This document shows positions 7,794-16,816 of a DNA stretch of 64,000 bases, piece after piece. Numbering within the stretch: the stretch's first letter is position 1; the number at the start of each line of letters is the position of its first letter. The position numbers were made by a program, and so were the translations under genes. Below the pieces are notes generated by a model. The model was not told the origin of the DNA. It saw only the letters and a list, made by a program, of their open reading frames with translations, and did no database searches. The stretch covers positions 1 to 64,000 of the forward strand of contig NZ_JPGL01000032.1 in NCBI RefSeq assembly GCF_000732615.1, in the 5' to 3' direction. This stretch comes from Burkholderia paludis (GTDB lineage Bacteria > Pseudomonadota > Gammaproteobacteria > Burkholderiales > Burkholderiaceae).

Positions 7794-9335
7794 ATGAATG
7801 CCCAGAATCAACCGGCAGCGGCGAAGAAACTGACCCTCAAGCAGCGGTACGGCCTGATGACGCGCGGCCTCGGGTGGGAGACCACCTATGCATCCATGGA
7901 CGAGGTTTTTCCCTACGACAAGTTCGAGGGGATCAAGATTCACGACTGGGACAAATGGGAGGATCCGTTTCGTCTCACGATGGATGCCTACTGGAAGTAT
8001 CAGGCGGAGAAGGAGCGCAAGCTCTACGCGATCATCGACGCCTTCTCCCAGAACAACGGCCATCTGAACGTCAGCGACGCACGCTACATCAACGCCATCA
8101 AGATCTTCCTGACGGGCGTCACGCCGATCGAATACAACGCGCACCGCGGCTTCGCGATGGTGGGGCGCCAGTTGCGCGGCGTCGGCCCGCGGGTGGCCTG
8201 CCAGATGCAGGCGATCGACGAGCTGCGCCACTGCCAGACGCAGGTGCACACGCTCAGTCATTACAACAAGTACTTCAACGGCTTCCATTCGTGGCCGCAG
8301 AATTTCGACCGCGCGTGGTACCTGTCGGTACCGAAATCGTTCGTCAACGATGCGATGACCGCGGGCCCGTTCGAGTTCCTGACCGCGACGTCGTTCTCGT
8401 TCGAGTTCGTCCTGACGAACCTGCTGTTCATGCCGTTCATGTCGGGCGCGGCGTACAACGGCGACATGGCGACCGTGACGTTCGGCTTCTCGGCGCAGTC
8501 CGACGAGGCGCGCCACATGACGCTCGGGCTCGAAGTGATCAAGTTCATGCTCGAGCAGGACCCCGACAACGTTCCGATCGTGCAGCGATGGATCGACAAG
8601 TGGTTCTGGCGCGGCTACCGCCTGCTGTCCCTCGTCGCGATGATGATGGACTACATGCTGCCGAAACGCATCATGTCGTGGCGCGAAGCCTGGGAGATCT
8701 ACTTCGAGCAGAGCGGCGGCGCGCTCTTCGAGGATCTGTCGCGGTACGGCATCCGGATGCCGAAATACTGGGAGCAGTCGGTCAAGGAGAAGCACCACGT
8801 ATCGCACCAGACGTGGTCGCTTTTCTATCAGTACTGCTGGGGCGCGGGCGTGCATGCGTGGATGCCGCAGGACGACGAAATGGCCTGGCTCTCCGGGCAG
8901 TATCCGCAATCGTTCGACGCGCTGTACCGTCCGCGCTTCGAGCAGTGGAAGGCAGGCGAACAGGCCGGCAAGCGCTGGTTCAACACGAGCCTGCCGTGCC
9001 TGTGCCAGACCTGCCAGTTGCCGATGGTCTTCACCGAGCCGGATGACCCGACGCGCCTTGCGCACCGCGAAAGCCGCTATCTCGGCGACGCGTACCACTT
9101 CTGCTCCGACGGCTGCAAGGACATCTTCGACCACGAGCCGGAAAAGTACGTCCAGGCCCGGCTGCCGGTGCACCAGATCCTTCAGGGCAACGCCGGCGGG
9201 CCCGGGCTGGAGGATGTCATCCGCAGCGCTCATATCGACCCCGTCGCGGATGCCGGTGCGTTCGAAACGTCTCAGGACGCGCAGAACTGGGCGCGCTGGA
9301 AGCAGCCTGACTCGCCCGTCGTGCGCGCGGCCTGA
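7794..9335 (+). CDS. dmpN: phenol hydroxylase alpha (large oxygenase) subunit (P3)
   Basis: This 513-residue subunit carries the di-iron centre that inserts one oxygen atom into phenol (or methylphenol) to give a catechol. The ligands can be placed at E113, E143-x-x-H146 (in DELRH), E204, and E238-x-x-H241 (in DEARH), the two DExRH motifs of bacterial multicomponent monooxygenases. A Cys-rich YHS-like metal module follows at about residues 400-455 (CLCQTC, then FCSDGCKDIF), as in the phenol hydroxylase branch. It sits between P2 and P4 as in dmp, pox and tom operons. Close kin include toluene 2-monooxygenases, so toluene may also be a substrate. Confidence 0.96.
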   Translation: MNAQNQPAAAKKLTLKQRYGLMTRGLGWETTYASMDEVFPYDKFEGIKIHDWDKWEDPFRLTMDAYWKYQAEKERKLYAIIDAFSQNNGHLNVSDARYINAIKIFLTGVTPIEYNAHRGFAMVGRQLRGVGPRVACQMQAIDELRHCQTQVHTLSHYNKYFNGFHSWPQNFDRAWYLSVPKSFVNDAMTAGPFEFLTATSFSFEFVLTNLLFMPFMSGAAYNGDMATVTFGFSAQSDEARHMTLGLEVIKFMLEQDPDNVPIVQRWIDKWFWRGYRLLSLVAMMMDYMLPKRIMSWREAWEIYFEQSGGALFEDLSRYGIRMPKYWEQSVKEKHHVSHQTWSLFYQYCWGAGVHAWMPQDDEMAWLSGQYPQSFDALYRPRFEQWKAGEQAGKRWFNTSLPCLCQTCQLPMVFTEPDDPTRLAHRESRYLGDAYHFCSDGCKDIFDHEPEKYVQARLPVHQILQGNAGGPGLEDVIRSAHIDPVADAGAFETSQDAQNWARWKQPDSPVVRAA

Positions 9336-9367
9336 CGCCGCTCCCCGTCGATCCCGAAAAATATCGT

Positions 9368-9389
9368 GCGGTCACCGGAAGGTGACCGC
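9368..9389 (+). other. GNRA-tetraloop hairpin between dmpN and dmpO
   Basis: GCGGTCACC and GGTGACCGC form a perfect 9-bp stem closed by the loop GGAA, which fits the stable GNRA class. It lies 33 bases after the dmpN stop and 14 bases before the preferred dmpO start (9403). It directly abuts an alternative ATG at 9391. There is no U-tract, so it is not a terminator. It could protect the upstream message or set subunit ratios by controlling dmpO translation. Confidence 0.7.
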
Positions 9390-9402
9390 CATGGAGACAC
9401 TC

Positions 9403-9768
9403 ATGCCTGTCGTATCCCTTCAGCCCGGTTACCAGGGCAACGTGACTGACCGTGTCGAGCATTTCCACGGTCAACAACTGCTGTTCGTCCGATGGGACGG
9501 CCATCTGAACTTCTGTTCGCCGATCACGTTGCCGGTCCCGCCCGACCTCACGTTCGGGGCGTTCGTCGAGACGGTTCTCCCGGCCACGACCTTCGCGTCC
9601 GATCCGGAATGGCCGCACATCGACTGGGCGCGCACCGAGTGGAGCGTGTCGGATCGGCGCGTCGATTTCGATCCGGCGCTGTCGTTTGCCGCGCTGGGCC
9701 TCGAACACAAGGCTTTCCTGTCGTTCCGGACGTTCGTCACGCCGGCAGACCGCAACACGCTTTCCTGA
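9403..9768 (+). CDS. dmpO: phenol hydroxylase gamma oxygenase subunit (P4)
   Basis: This roughly 121-residue protein matches DmpO/PoxE, the small gamma subunit of the hydroxylase hexamer. Typical features are VEHFHGQQLLFVRWDGHLNF and a C-terminus with LGLEHKAFLSF. Two starts compete. ATG 9403 follows GGAGAC at a good distance and gives the usual length. ATG 9391 adds four residues and sits immediately behind a 9-bp hairpin. The first is preferred. It is cotranscribed with the neighbouring subunit genes. Confidence 0.92.
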   Translation: MPVVSLQPGYQGNVTDRVEHFHGQQLLFVRWDGHLNFCSPITLPVPPDLTFGAFVETVLPATTFASDPEWPHIDWARTEWSVSDRRVDFDPALSFAALGLEHKAFLSFRTFVTPADRNTLS

Positions 9769-9779
9769 AGGTGATGTCC

Positions 9780-10841
9780 ATGACTTACCAGCTAACCATT
9801 GAGCCGATCGGTCAGGTCATCGACGTGGCGCAGGGGCAGACGTTGCTGGACGCCGCCCTGCGTCATGGCATCTGGTTGCCGCACGCCTGCTGTCACGGGC
9901 TGTGCGCGACCTGCAAGGTGCAGGTCGTCGATGGCGAGTTCGAGCACGGCGACCCCTCTCCCTTTGCATTGATGGATTCCGAGCGCGAAGAGGGGAAGTG
10001 TCTCGCGTGTTGCGCGACGCCGGTCTCCGACATCGTGATCGAGGCGGAGATCGAATCCGACGGCGATGCGCGGCCGATTCCGCTGCGCGACTTCGATTCG
10101 GTCGTCGAATCCATCGAGGACCTGACGCCGACGATCCGGCAGGTCAGGCTGCGCGTGCTCGACGGGGCGCTCGATTTCCAGCCCGGTCAGTACCTGAACC
10201 TGCACGTTCCGGGGGCCGGGCAACCGCGCGCCTTCTCGATCGCGAGCACGCCGTCCGCGGAGCTGATCGAGCTGCATGTCCGGAAAGTCCCGGGCGGCGT
10301 GGCGACGACGTATCTCCACGAATCGCTGCAGGCCGGCGAGCGCTTGCGCTTCTCGGGGCCGCTCGGCCGGTTCTACGTGCGCAAGTCGGATGCGCGCCCG
10401 GTCATCTTCGTCGCCGGCGGCTCGGGCCTCTCCAGCCCGAAGTCGATGGTCATGGACATGCTGGAAAGCGGCGACACCCGCGCGATCCATCTGTTCCAGG
10501 GGGCCCGCAATCGCGCGGAGCTGTACTACGCCGGGTTGTTCGAGACGCTCGAGAAGGATTACCCGAACTTCACGTACGTGCCCGTGCTCTCGGACGAACC
10601 GGCCGATTCCGCGTGGCAGGGGCGCCGGGGCTTCGTGCATGAGGCCGCCGAGGCGGTGTTCCAGGGCGACTTCCGCGAGCACAAGGCGTACCTGTGCGGA
10701 CCGCCGCCGATGATCGAAGCGTCGATCCGGACGCTCATGAAGGGGCGCCTGTTCGAACGCGACATCTACCTGGAACGGTTTTTCAGCGGCGCGGACGCCG
10801 AGCAGCGCGGGACGCGCAGTCCGCTGTTCCGGAATATCTGA
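9780..10841 (+). CDS. dmpP: phenol hydroxylase reductase (P5), 2Fe-2S/FAD
   Basis: This 353-residue reductase passes electrons from NAD(P)H through FAD and a 2Fe-2S cluster to the hydroxylase. The N-terminal plant-type ferredoxin domain has C37, C42, C45 and C77 as ligands (HACCHGLCATCK). The flavin motif RAFSIAS and nicotinamide motifs AGGSGLSSP and CGPPPM follow in order. The start at 9780 is chosen because GAAGG lies at proper spacing; ATG 9774 is too close. It is the last subunit of the hydroxylase and is followed after 10 bases by a separate ferredoxin. Confidence 0.95.
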   Translation: MTYQLTIEPIGQVIDVAQGQTLLDAALRHGIWLPHACCHGLCATCKVQVVDGEFEHGDPSPFALMDSEREEGKCLACCATPVSDIVIEAEIESDGDARPIPLRDFDSVVESIEDLTPTIRQVRLRVLDGALDFQPGQYLNLHVPGAGQPRAFSIASTPSAELIELHVRKVPGGVATTYLHESLQAGERLRFSGPLGRFYVRKSDARPVIFVAGGSGLSSPKSMVMDMLESGDTRAIHLFQGARNRAELYYAGLFETLEKDYPNFTYVPVLSDEPADSAWQGRRGFVHEAAEAVFQGDFREHKAYLCGPPPMIEASIRTLMKGRLFERDIYLERFFSGADAEQRGTRSPLFRNI

Positions 10842-10851
10842 AGGGGCGTCC

Positions 10852-11148
10852 ATGTACGAGACGGAATTTGTCGTGACCGTCGAGGACGACGGCGAGCGTT
10901 TCAGTTGCGGACCGGATGTCTCGCTTTTGCATGGCATGGAGAAGGCGCGCCGCGAGAGCGTTCCGGTCGGCTGCCGGAACGGCGGCTGCGGAATCTGTCG
11001 GGTCCGGATTCTGGAGGGCACGTACCGCGTCCGGAAGATGAGCCGCGCACAGGTCAGCGAGGCGGACGAAGCGGAGCGGATCGTGCTGGCGTGCCAGGTC
11101 CTGCCGCTTTCCGACATCCGCTTGAAGAAGCTGGGAAGAAAGATTTAA
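10852..11148 (+). CDS. dmpQ: 2Fe-2S ferredoxin, catechol dioxygenase rescue type
   Basis: This 98-residue plant-type ferredoxin has ligands C41, C46, C49 and C81 (CRNGGCGICR). In dmp, xyl and nah pathways the equivalent proteins (DmpQ, XylT, NahT) re-reduce the iron of catechol 2,3-dioxygenase after oxidation by substituted catechols. The following gene here is that dioxygenase, exactly as in those operons, which supports the role. It is unlikely to be a hydroxylase component because the reductase already has its own cluster. Confidence 0.93.
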   Translation: MYETEFVVTVEDDGERFSCGPDVSLLHGMEKARRESVPVGCRNGGCGICRVRILEGTYRVRKMSRAQVSEADEAERIVLACQVLPLSDIRLKKLGRKI

Positions 11149-11189
11149 CGAGCACATCGGTACCCATCAATACATTCAGGAGACTTGAA

Positions 11190-12110
11190 ATGAGCATGCA
11201 AGGTGTGTTGCGCCCGGGGCATGTCGCCCTTCGCGTGATGGATCTGGACGAGGCCGTTCGCCACTATTGCGACGTCCTGGGCCTGCTGGAAACGGGCAGG
11301 GACGCGGCCGGCCGCGTCTATCTGAAGGCGTGGGACGAGCACGATCATCACAGCGTCGTCCTGCGCGAGTCCGATTCGCCGGGGCTCGACTACATGGGCT
11401 TCAAGGTCGCCAGCGACGCGGCGCTGGACGAGTTGTCGGGGCGGCTTCGGGAGGCCGGCGTCCCGATCGAGTGGGTGCCGGAGGGGGAGCATCTCGAGAC
11501 CGGGCGCCGGCTGCGATTCGTCGCGCCCACCGGCCACCTGTTCGAACTGTTCGCCCGGAAGACCCTGACAGGCAACGGCATGCCGACCACCAATCCGGGC
11601 GTGATGGCGGCGGGCCTGAAGGGCATTCACCCGACCCGGTTCGACCATTGCGCGTTGTACGGCGACGACGTGGACGGCGTGGCGGCGCTGTTCGTCGACG
11701 TGCTCGGATTCCAGGTCACCGAGAAGTTCGTCGACGGTGAAACGCTGGTCGCCGTTTTCCTGACGTGCAGCACCAAGCCTCACGACGTCGCGTTCATGCG
11801 TGCGCCCGTCAAGGGGAAGCTTCACCACGTGTCGTTCAACGTGGATTCGTGGTCCGACGTGCTCAGGGCGGCCGACCTGGTCGCGGAATACGACGTGTCC
11901 CACGATGTCGGGCCGACGCGTCACGGCGCGACACGCGGCGAAACGCTCTATTTCTTCGATCCTTCGGGCAATCGCAACGAAGTCTTCAGCGGCGGATACA
12001 TCTGGTATCCGGATCGTCCTTCGTTGACGTGGACGGCCGACGAGATTGCAAGGGGACTCTTCTATCACGAAAGAAAAGTCAAGGAGTCCTTTATTTCTGT
12101 CATGACCTGA
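11190..12110 (+). CDS. dmpB: catechol 2,3-dioxygenase (extradiol ring cleavage)
   Basis: This 306-residue enzyme opens catechol or methylcatechols next to the hydroxyl groups, giving yellow 2-hydroxymuconic semialdehyde or its methyl ketone homologues. Iron ligands fall at H153, H213 and E264, and second-shell H198, H245 and Y254 are also present, as in XylE. The two-domain vicinal-oxygen-chelate layout and length are typical. The ATG follows AGGAGA. The preceding ferredoxin gene suggests the enzyme meets substrates, such as 4-methylcatechol, that inactivate it. Confidence 0.96.
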   Translation: MSMQGVLRPGHVALRVMDLDEAVRHYCDVLGLLETGRDAAGRVYLKAWDEHDHHSVVLRESDSPGLDYMGFKVASDAALDELSGRLREAGVPIEWVPEGEHLETGRRLRFVAPTGHLFELFARKTLTGNGMPTTNPGVMAAGLKGIHPTRFDHCALYGDDVDGVAALFVDVLGFQVTEKFVDGETLVAVFLTCSTKPHDVAFMRAPVKGKLHHVSFNVDSWSDVLRAADLVAEYDVSHDVGPTRHGATRGETLYFFDPSGNRNEVFSGGYIWYPDRPSLTWTADEIARGLFYHERKVKESFISVMT

Positions 12111-12153
12111 TTCGACAGATTCTCATTCTTGATCCGCATAACGGGATGTCATC

Positions 12154-12972
12154 ATGAAAAGTATCGAAATTGCACACAGCATTCGCACGGGCTCGTTCGA
12201 CACGAACTATCACGACCTTGGCGAAGGCTTTCCGATCGTCCTGATCCATGGATCGGGGCCCGGCGTGACGGCGTGGGCGAACTGGCGTCTCCTGATGCCG
12301 AAGCTTGCGGAGCATGCGCGCGTCATCGCACCGGACATGTCGGGATTCGGCTTCACGGAGCGCATTCCGGGGCAGGTTCACAGCATCGACGCATGGGTGC
12401 GGCAACTTGCCGATTTGCTGGATGCGCTCGACGTCGAGCAGGTTGACCTGGTCGGGAACTCGTTCGGCGGGGGCATCTCGCTGGCGTTCGCGATCCGCTA
12501 TCCGGCGCGTGTGAGGAAACTGGTGCTCATGGGAAGTGCAGGCGCGCCGTTCACGCTGACGCCGGGACTCGATGCGGTGTGGGGATACACGCCGTCGAGC
12601 GAGAACATGCGCGGGATCCTCGACATCTTTGCCTACGACCGTACGCTGGTAACCGACGAACTCGCCGAATTGCGCTATCGGGCAAGCATCCAGCCCGGCT
12701 TTCAGGAATCGTTCGCGTCGATGTTTCCGGCGCCGCGCCAGCGGTGGGTCGACAGCATGGCCAACACGGAGGAAAGCCTGCGGCAATTGAAGATGCCCGC
12801 ACTGATCATTCATGGCCGCGAGGATCGCGTCGTGCCGCTGGAAGCTTCCCTGACATTGTTCAACTGGCTCGAGCATGCGCAACTCCACGTTTTCGGGGAG
12901 TGCGGACACTGGGCGCAGATCGAGCACGCGGAACGATTCGCGAAACTCGTGAAGGACTTCATATCGGAATGA
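12154..12972 (+). CDS. dmpD: 2-hydroxymuconic semialdehyde hydrolase
   Basis: This 272-residue alpha/beta hydrolase cleaves the carbon-carbon bond of the ring-fission product, releasing formate or acetate and 2-hydroxypenta-2,4-dienoate. The catalytic triad is S103 (in GNSFGG), D224 and H252, with oxyanion motif HGSGPG at 32-37. DmpD/XylF-type enzymes prefer the ketone products of 3-methylcatechol over the aldehyde from catechol. Because the dehydrogenase branch is missing from this cluster, the gene probably carries the main flux here. Confidence 0.95.
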   Translation: MKSIEIAHSIRTGSFDTNYHDLGEGFPIVLIHGSGPGVTAWANWRLLMPKLAEHARVIAPDMSGFGFTERIPGQVHSIDAWVRQLADLLDALDVEQVDLVGNSFGGGISLAFAIRYPARVRKLVLMGSAGAPFTLTPGLDAVWGYTPSSENMRGILDIFAYDRTLVTDELAELRYRASIQPGFQESFASMFPAPRQRWVDSMANTEESLRQLKMPALIIHGREDRVVPLEASLTLFNWLEHAQLHVFGECGHWAQIEHAERFAKLVKDFISE

Positions 12973-13037
12973 AGGACGCGGTACCGAACGAATAACTAAA
13001 AGCAGTCGCGCATAAATTCAAATATTGGAGACAAATC

Positions 13038-13928
13038 TTGACGACGAAAGAGGTGCGGCGGGTTGCCGTTGCGGCGGCAATCCTGTGTGCGGTATCGGCC
13101 CATGCAACCGAGAATGGAGGGCAGACAGTGGGTTTGGGTGCGGAAGGGTTCGAGGCCGGCGCGCTTCCGCCCCCGGGGTTTTACGGGCTGATTTACTACA
13201 ACACCTACAACGCGAGCCGGTTTTCCGGAAACGATGGAAATTCGATGATTCCGGGCTTCGGCGTGCATGCCAATACGATCGCGCCGCGACTGGTCTACAT
13301 GACGGACAGGACGATTGCAGGCGGCCTGCTCGGGTTCTACGCATTGTTCCCGTTGACGACCCTCAGCATCAGCGCCGGAGGCCGTCACGACAGCCGCACG
13401 GGGCTGGGCGACAGTGTCTTCGCGCCGTTGCTGTCATGGCATCGGGGAAACTTTCACTGGGCGGTCGCCGCTGAAGTGGTGACGCCGACGGGGGCCTATG
13501 ACAAGACCCGTCTCGCGAATCTCGGCAACCACTATTACTCGTTCCGGCCGATGGGCGGATTTTCGTATCTGGATCCGAACGGATTCGATATTTCGACGAA
13601 ATTCTCATACACCATCAATACCCGGAACAACGATACCGACTATCGATCGGGAGACTATTTCGCCGCCGATTACAGCATCGGCTACAACGTGCTGCCGCAA
13701 CTGGCGCTCGCCGTCGAGGGGTATTACATGCAGCAACTGGCGAACGACACGGTGGGCGGCGTCGCGGTCGCGCCGGACGGATTCAAGGGGCGGGTGCTCG
13801 GCGTCGGCCCGGGTATCCGCTACCAGGCGAAGCACTTCTCGATCGAAGGTCGATTCATCAAGGAAGCGATGGTTCGCAACCGTCCGGACGGCAGCAGCGT
13901 CTGGCTGAAGGCGGTCGTGCCATTCTAG
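13038..13928 (+). CDS. outer-membrane channel, phenol-degradation MetA family
   Basis: This 296-residue protein has a signal peptide (AVAAAILCAVSAHA) and a beta-rich, aromatic-punctuated body ending in VVPF, typical of an outer-membrane barrel. It resembles the Phenol_MetA_deg (SphA/TbuX-like) family found in aromatic operons, which is thought to carry hydrophobic substrates across the outer membrane. The start appears to be TTG at 13038, seven bases after GGAG; no in-frame ATG precedes the signal peptide. It sits between dmpD and dmpE, in the middle of the catabolic operon. Confidence 0.85.
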   Translation: MTTKEVRRVAVAAAILCAVSAHATENGGQTVGLGAEGFEAGALPPPGFYGLIYYNTYNASRFSGNDGNSMIPGFGVHANTIAPRLVYMTDRTIAGGLLGFYALFPLTTLSISAGGRHDSRTGLGDSVFAPLLSWHRGNFHWAVAAEVVTPTGAYDKTRLANLGNHYYSFRPMGGFSYLDPNGFDISTKFSYTINTRNNDTDYRSGDYFAADYSIGYNVLPQLALAVEGYYMQQLANDTVGGVAVAPDGFKGRVLGVGPGIRYQAKHFSIEGRFIKEAMVRNRPDGSSVWLKAVVPF

Positions 13929-13957
13929 GAAAAGACAGGTTTTCAAAGGAGTACACA

Positions 13958-14761
13958 ATGAGTACTGACGAGGTCATTCGCGCCATTGCGAATGAACTGT
14001 GCATCGCGGAATCGCACCGCACGCCGACCGGGCCGATACGCGAGCAATTCCCGGGCGGCGACAGCGGCATGTCCGCCGTCGAGTTCGCCTACGCGATTCA
14101 ACAGCTCAACGTTTCCCGCCGCATCGAGGCGGGCGAGCGGCTGGTCGGCCGCAAGATCGGCCTCACGTCGCTTGCGGTGCAGCAGCAGCTGGGCGTCGAC
14201 CAGCCCGATTTCGGCGCGCTGTTCGCGAGCATGACGCATGGCGACGATCAGCCGATTGCGCTGTCGGAACTGATCCAGCCGAAGGTGGAAGCGGAAATCG
14301 CACTGGTGCTGGCGCACGACCTCACGCGCGAACGGCATACGTTCGACGATATCGTCGCGGCCAGTGCCTGCGCGGTGGCGGCCGTCGAGGTCGTCGACAG
14401 CCGGATCCGGAACTGGGACATCCGCTTCATCGACACGGTGGCCGACAACGCGTCGAGCGCCCGCTTCGTGATCGGCAGCCGGCAGGTGCCGCTTTCGCAG
14501 ATCGATCTGACGGCCTGCGCGATGACGCTGTCGCGCGACGGTGACGTCCTTTCGCGCGGAAGCGGCTCTGCCTGTCTCGGCAATCCGCTCAACGCGGCCG
14601 TGTGGCTCGCCGACCGCATGGTCGAGCTCGGCACGCCGCTGCGCGCCGGCGACGTGGTGCTGACGGGCGCGCTCGGCCCGATGGTCGCCGTGACGGAACC
14701 CGGCACCTACCTCGCGCAGATCGACGGCCTCGGCAGCGTACGCGCGACTTTCTCCGCCTGA
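13958..14761 (+). CDS. dmpE: 2-oxopent-4-enoate (2-hydroxypenta-2,4-dienoate) hydratase
   Basis: This 267-residue enzyme belongs to the DmpE/XylJ/MhpD family, a branch of the fumarylacetoacetate-hydrolase fold. It adds water to 2-hydroxypenta-2,4-dienoate to make 4-hydroxy-2-oxovalerate. Family features include GRKIGLTS and the metal-binding acidic region [10 protein letters not shown]. It directly accepts the product of the dmpD hydrolase and supplies dmpG. It begins 29 bases after the channel gene, with AAAGGAG upstream. Confidence 0.94.
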   Translation: MSTDEVIRAIANELCIAESHRTPTGPIREQFPGGDSGMSAVEFAYAIQQLNVSRRIEAGERLVGRKIGLTSLAVQQQLGVDQPDFGALFASMTHGDDQPIALSELIQPKVEAEIALVLAHDLTRERHTFDDIVAASACAVAAVEVVDSRIRNWDIRFIDTVADNASSARFVIGSRQVPLSQIDLTACAMTLSRDGDVLSRGSGSACLGNPLNAAVWLADRMVELGTPLRAGDVVLTGALGPMVAVTEPGTYLAQIDGLGSVRATFSA

Positions 14762-14774
14762 TACAGGAATTCCC

Positions 14775-15707
14775 ATGGCTTCCGAAAAACTCAAGGTCGC
14801 GATCATCGGCTCCGGCAATATCGGCACGGATCTGATGATCAAGATCATGCGCAACAGCAAGCATCTGGAGATGGCGGCGATGGTCGGCATCGATCCGGCC
14901 TCCGACGGTCTCGCGCGCGCCGCGCGGCTCGGCGTCGCGACCACCCACGAAGGCGTCGTCGGCCTCACGAACCTGCCCGGGTTCAGCGAGATCGACTTCG
15001 TGTTCGACGCCACCTCGGCCGGCGCGCACGTGAAGAACGACGCGCTGCTGCGCACGTTCAAGCCCTCGATGCGCGTCATCGACCTCACGCCGGCGGCCAT
15101 CGGTCCGTACTGCGTGCCGGTCGTGAACGTCGACGCTCACCTCGCGGCGCTCAACGTCAACATGGTGACCTGCGGCGGGCAGGCGACCATTCCGATGGTC
15201 GCCGCGGTGTCGCGCGTGACCAAGGTGCACTACGCGGAAATCGTCGCGTCGATCAGCAGCAAGTCGGCGGGCCCGGGCACGCGGGCGAACATCGACGAAT
15301 TCACGGAGACGACTTCCCGGGCGATCGAGGCGGTGGGCGGCGCCGAGAAGGGAAAGGCCATCATCGTGCTCAATCCGGCCGAGCCGCCGGTCATGATGCG
15401 TGACACGGTCTACACGCTGTCCGAGCCGGCCGACCGCGACAAGGTCGAGCAGTCCATCGAGGAGATGGTCGCGAAGGTGAACGCCTATGTGCCCGGCTAC
15501 CGCCTGAAGCAGAAGGTGCAGTTCGACGAGATTCCCGCCGATGCGCCGCTGAACCTGCCGGGCCTCGGCAGGTTCAGCGGCCTGAAGACGTCGGTGTTCC
15601 TCGAAGTGGAGGGCGCCGCGCACTATCTGCCCGCCTATGCGGGCAACCTCGACATCATGACGTCCGCCGCGCTCGCCACCGCCGAGCGCATGGCGCAAGG
15701 AGTTTAA
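14775..15707 (+). CDS. dmpF: acetaldehyde dehydrogenase (acylating)
   Basis: This 310-residue enzyme converts acetaldehyde (or propanal) to the acyl-CoA with NAD. A Rossmann motif GSGNIG is at residues 12-17, and the catalytic cysteine is C133 in MVTCGGQAT. In DmpFG complexes the toxic aldehyde is channelled from the aldolase to this partner, and the genes here lie four bases apart in the usual F-G order. Length and motifs are fully typical. Confidence 0.96.
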   Translation: MASEKLKVAIIGSGNIGTDLMIKIMRNSKHLEMAAMVGIDPASDGLARAARLGVATTHEGVVGLTNLPGFSEIDFVFDATSAGAHVKNDALLRTFKPSMRVIDLTPAAIGPYCVPVVNVDAHLAALNVNMVTCGGQATIPMVAAVSRVTKVHYAEIVASISSKSAGPGTRANIDEFTETTSRAIEAVGGAEKGKAIIVLNPAEPPVMMRDTVYTLSEPADRDKVEQSIEEMVAKVNAYVPGYRLKQKVQFDEIPADAPLNLPGLGRFSGLKTSVFLEVEGAAHYLPAYAGNLDIMTSAALATAERMAQGV

Positions 15708-15711
15708 GGCC

Positions 15712-16740
15712 ATGAACCAACCGAACGGGAAGCTCTATATCTCCGACGTGACGCTGCGCGACGGAAGCCACGCGATCGGCCATCAATACTCGATCCGGAA
15801 CGTGCAGGACATCGCGCGGGCGCTGGACCGGGCCAGGGTCGACAGCATCGAGGTCGCGCACGGCGACGGCCTGCAAGGATCGAGCTTCAACTATGGATTC
15901 GGCGCGCACAGCGATCTCGAATGGATCGAGGCCGTGGCCGACGTGGTCACGCACGCGCGGATCGCGACGCTGCTGTTGCCCGGCATCGGCACGATCCACG
16001 ACTTGAAGGCCGCGTACGGCGCCGGCGCGCGTATCGTACGGGTGGCCACGCACTGCACCGAGGCCGATATCTCGAAGCAGCACATCGAGTATGCGCGCGA
16101 ACTCGGGATGGACACCGTGGGCTTCCTGATGATGAGCCACATGACGACGCCGGAGAATCTCGCCGTCGAAGCGAAGAAGATGGAAAGCTACGGCGCGACC
16201 TGCATCTACGTGGTGGATTCCGGCGGCGCCCTCACGATGAACGACGTGCGCGACCGCTTCCGCGCAGTGAAGGCCGCGCTCGAGCCGGAAACGCAGACGG
16301 GCATGCACGCGCACCACAATCTCTCGCTGGGCGTGGCGAACTCGATCGTCGCGGTAGAAGAGGGTTGCGACCGAATCGACGCGTCGCTCGCGGGCATGGG
16401 GGCGGGGGCGGGCAATGCCCCCCTTGAAGTCTTCATCGCGGCAGCGGAACGCATGGGCTGGAACCACGGCACGGATCTGTACGCGCTGATGGACGCCGCC
16501 GACGACATCGTGCGCCCGCTGCAGGACCGCCCGGTGCGCGTGGATCGCGAGACGCTCGCGCTCGGTTATGCGGGCGTGTATTCGAGCTTCCTGCGTCACA
16601 CGGAAGTGGCCGCGAAGAAGTACGGCCTGAAGCCGGTCGACATTCTCGTGGAACTCGGCAAGCGCCGGATGGTGGGCGGGCAGGAGGACATGATCGTGGA
16701 CGTGGCGCTGGACCTCCTCGAGCGCGCCGCGTCCGCGTAG
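15712..16740 (+). CDS. dmpG: 4-hydroxy-2-oxovalerate aldolase
   Basis: This 342-residue aldolase splits 4-hydroxy-2-oxovalerate into pyruvate and acetaldehyde. The TIM-barrel metal ligands D17, H199 and H201 are visible (TLRDGSH and MHAHHN), with R16 and H20 as catalytic residues. The C-terminal communication domain that docks the dehydrogenase is present. It is the last gene of the catabolic operon and is followed by a GC-rich hairpin. Confidence 0.96.
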   Translation: MNQPNGKLYISDVTLRDGSHAIGHQYSIRNVQDIARALDRARVDSIEVAHGDGLQGSSFNYGFGAHSDLEWIEAVADVVTHARIATLLLPGIGTIHDLKAAYGAGARIVRVATHCTEADISKQHIEYARELGMDTVGFLMMSHMTTPENLAVEAKKMESYGATCIYVVDSGGALTMNDVRDRFRAVKAALEPETQTGMHAHHNLSLGVANSIVAVEEGCDRIDASLAGMGAGAGNAPLEVFIAAAERMGWNHGTDLYALMDAADDIVRPLQDRPVRVDRETLALGYAGVYSSFLRHTEVAAKKYGLKPVDILVELGKRRMVGGQEDMIVDVALDLLERAASA

Positions 16741-16744
16741 CCGT

Positions 16745-16767
16745 CGGCCCGGTGCAAGGCCGGGCCG
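16745..16767 (+). terminator. hairpin after the phenol operon
   Basis: CGGCCCGG and CCGGGCCG form an 8-bp GC stem with a 7-base loop five bases after the dmpG stop. No U-tract follows, so it is only a likely termination or mRNA-end structure. It lies between the converging operon and the LysR gene. Confidence 0.5.
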
Positions 16768-16816
16768 TCCCGCGTGCGCGTCGCGCCGGACGGTGCGGCG
16801 GATGGAAGGCGGGCGG

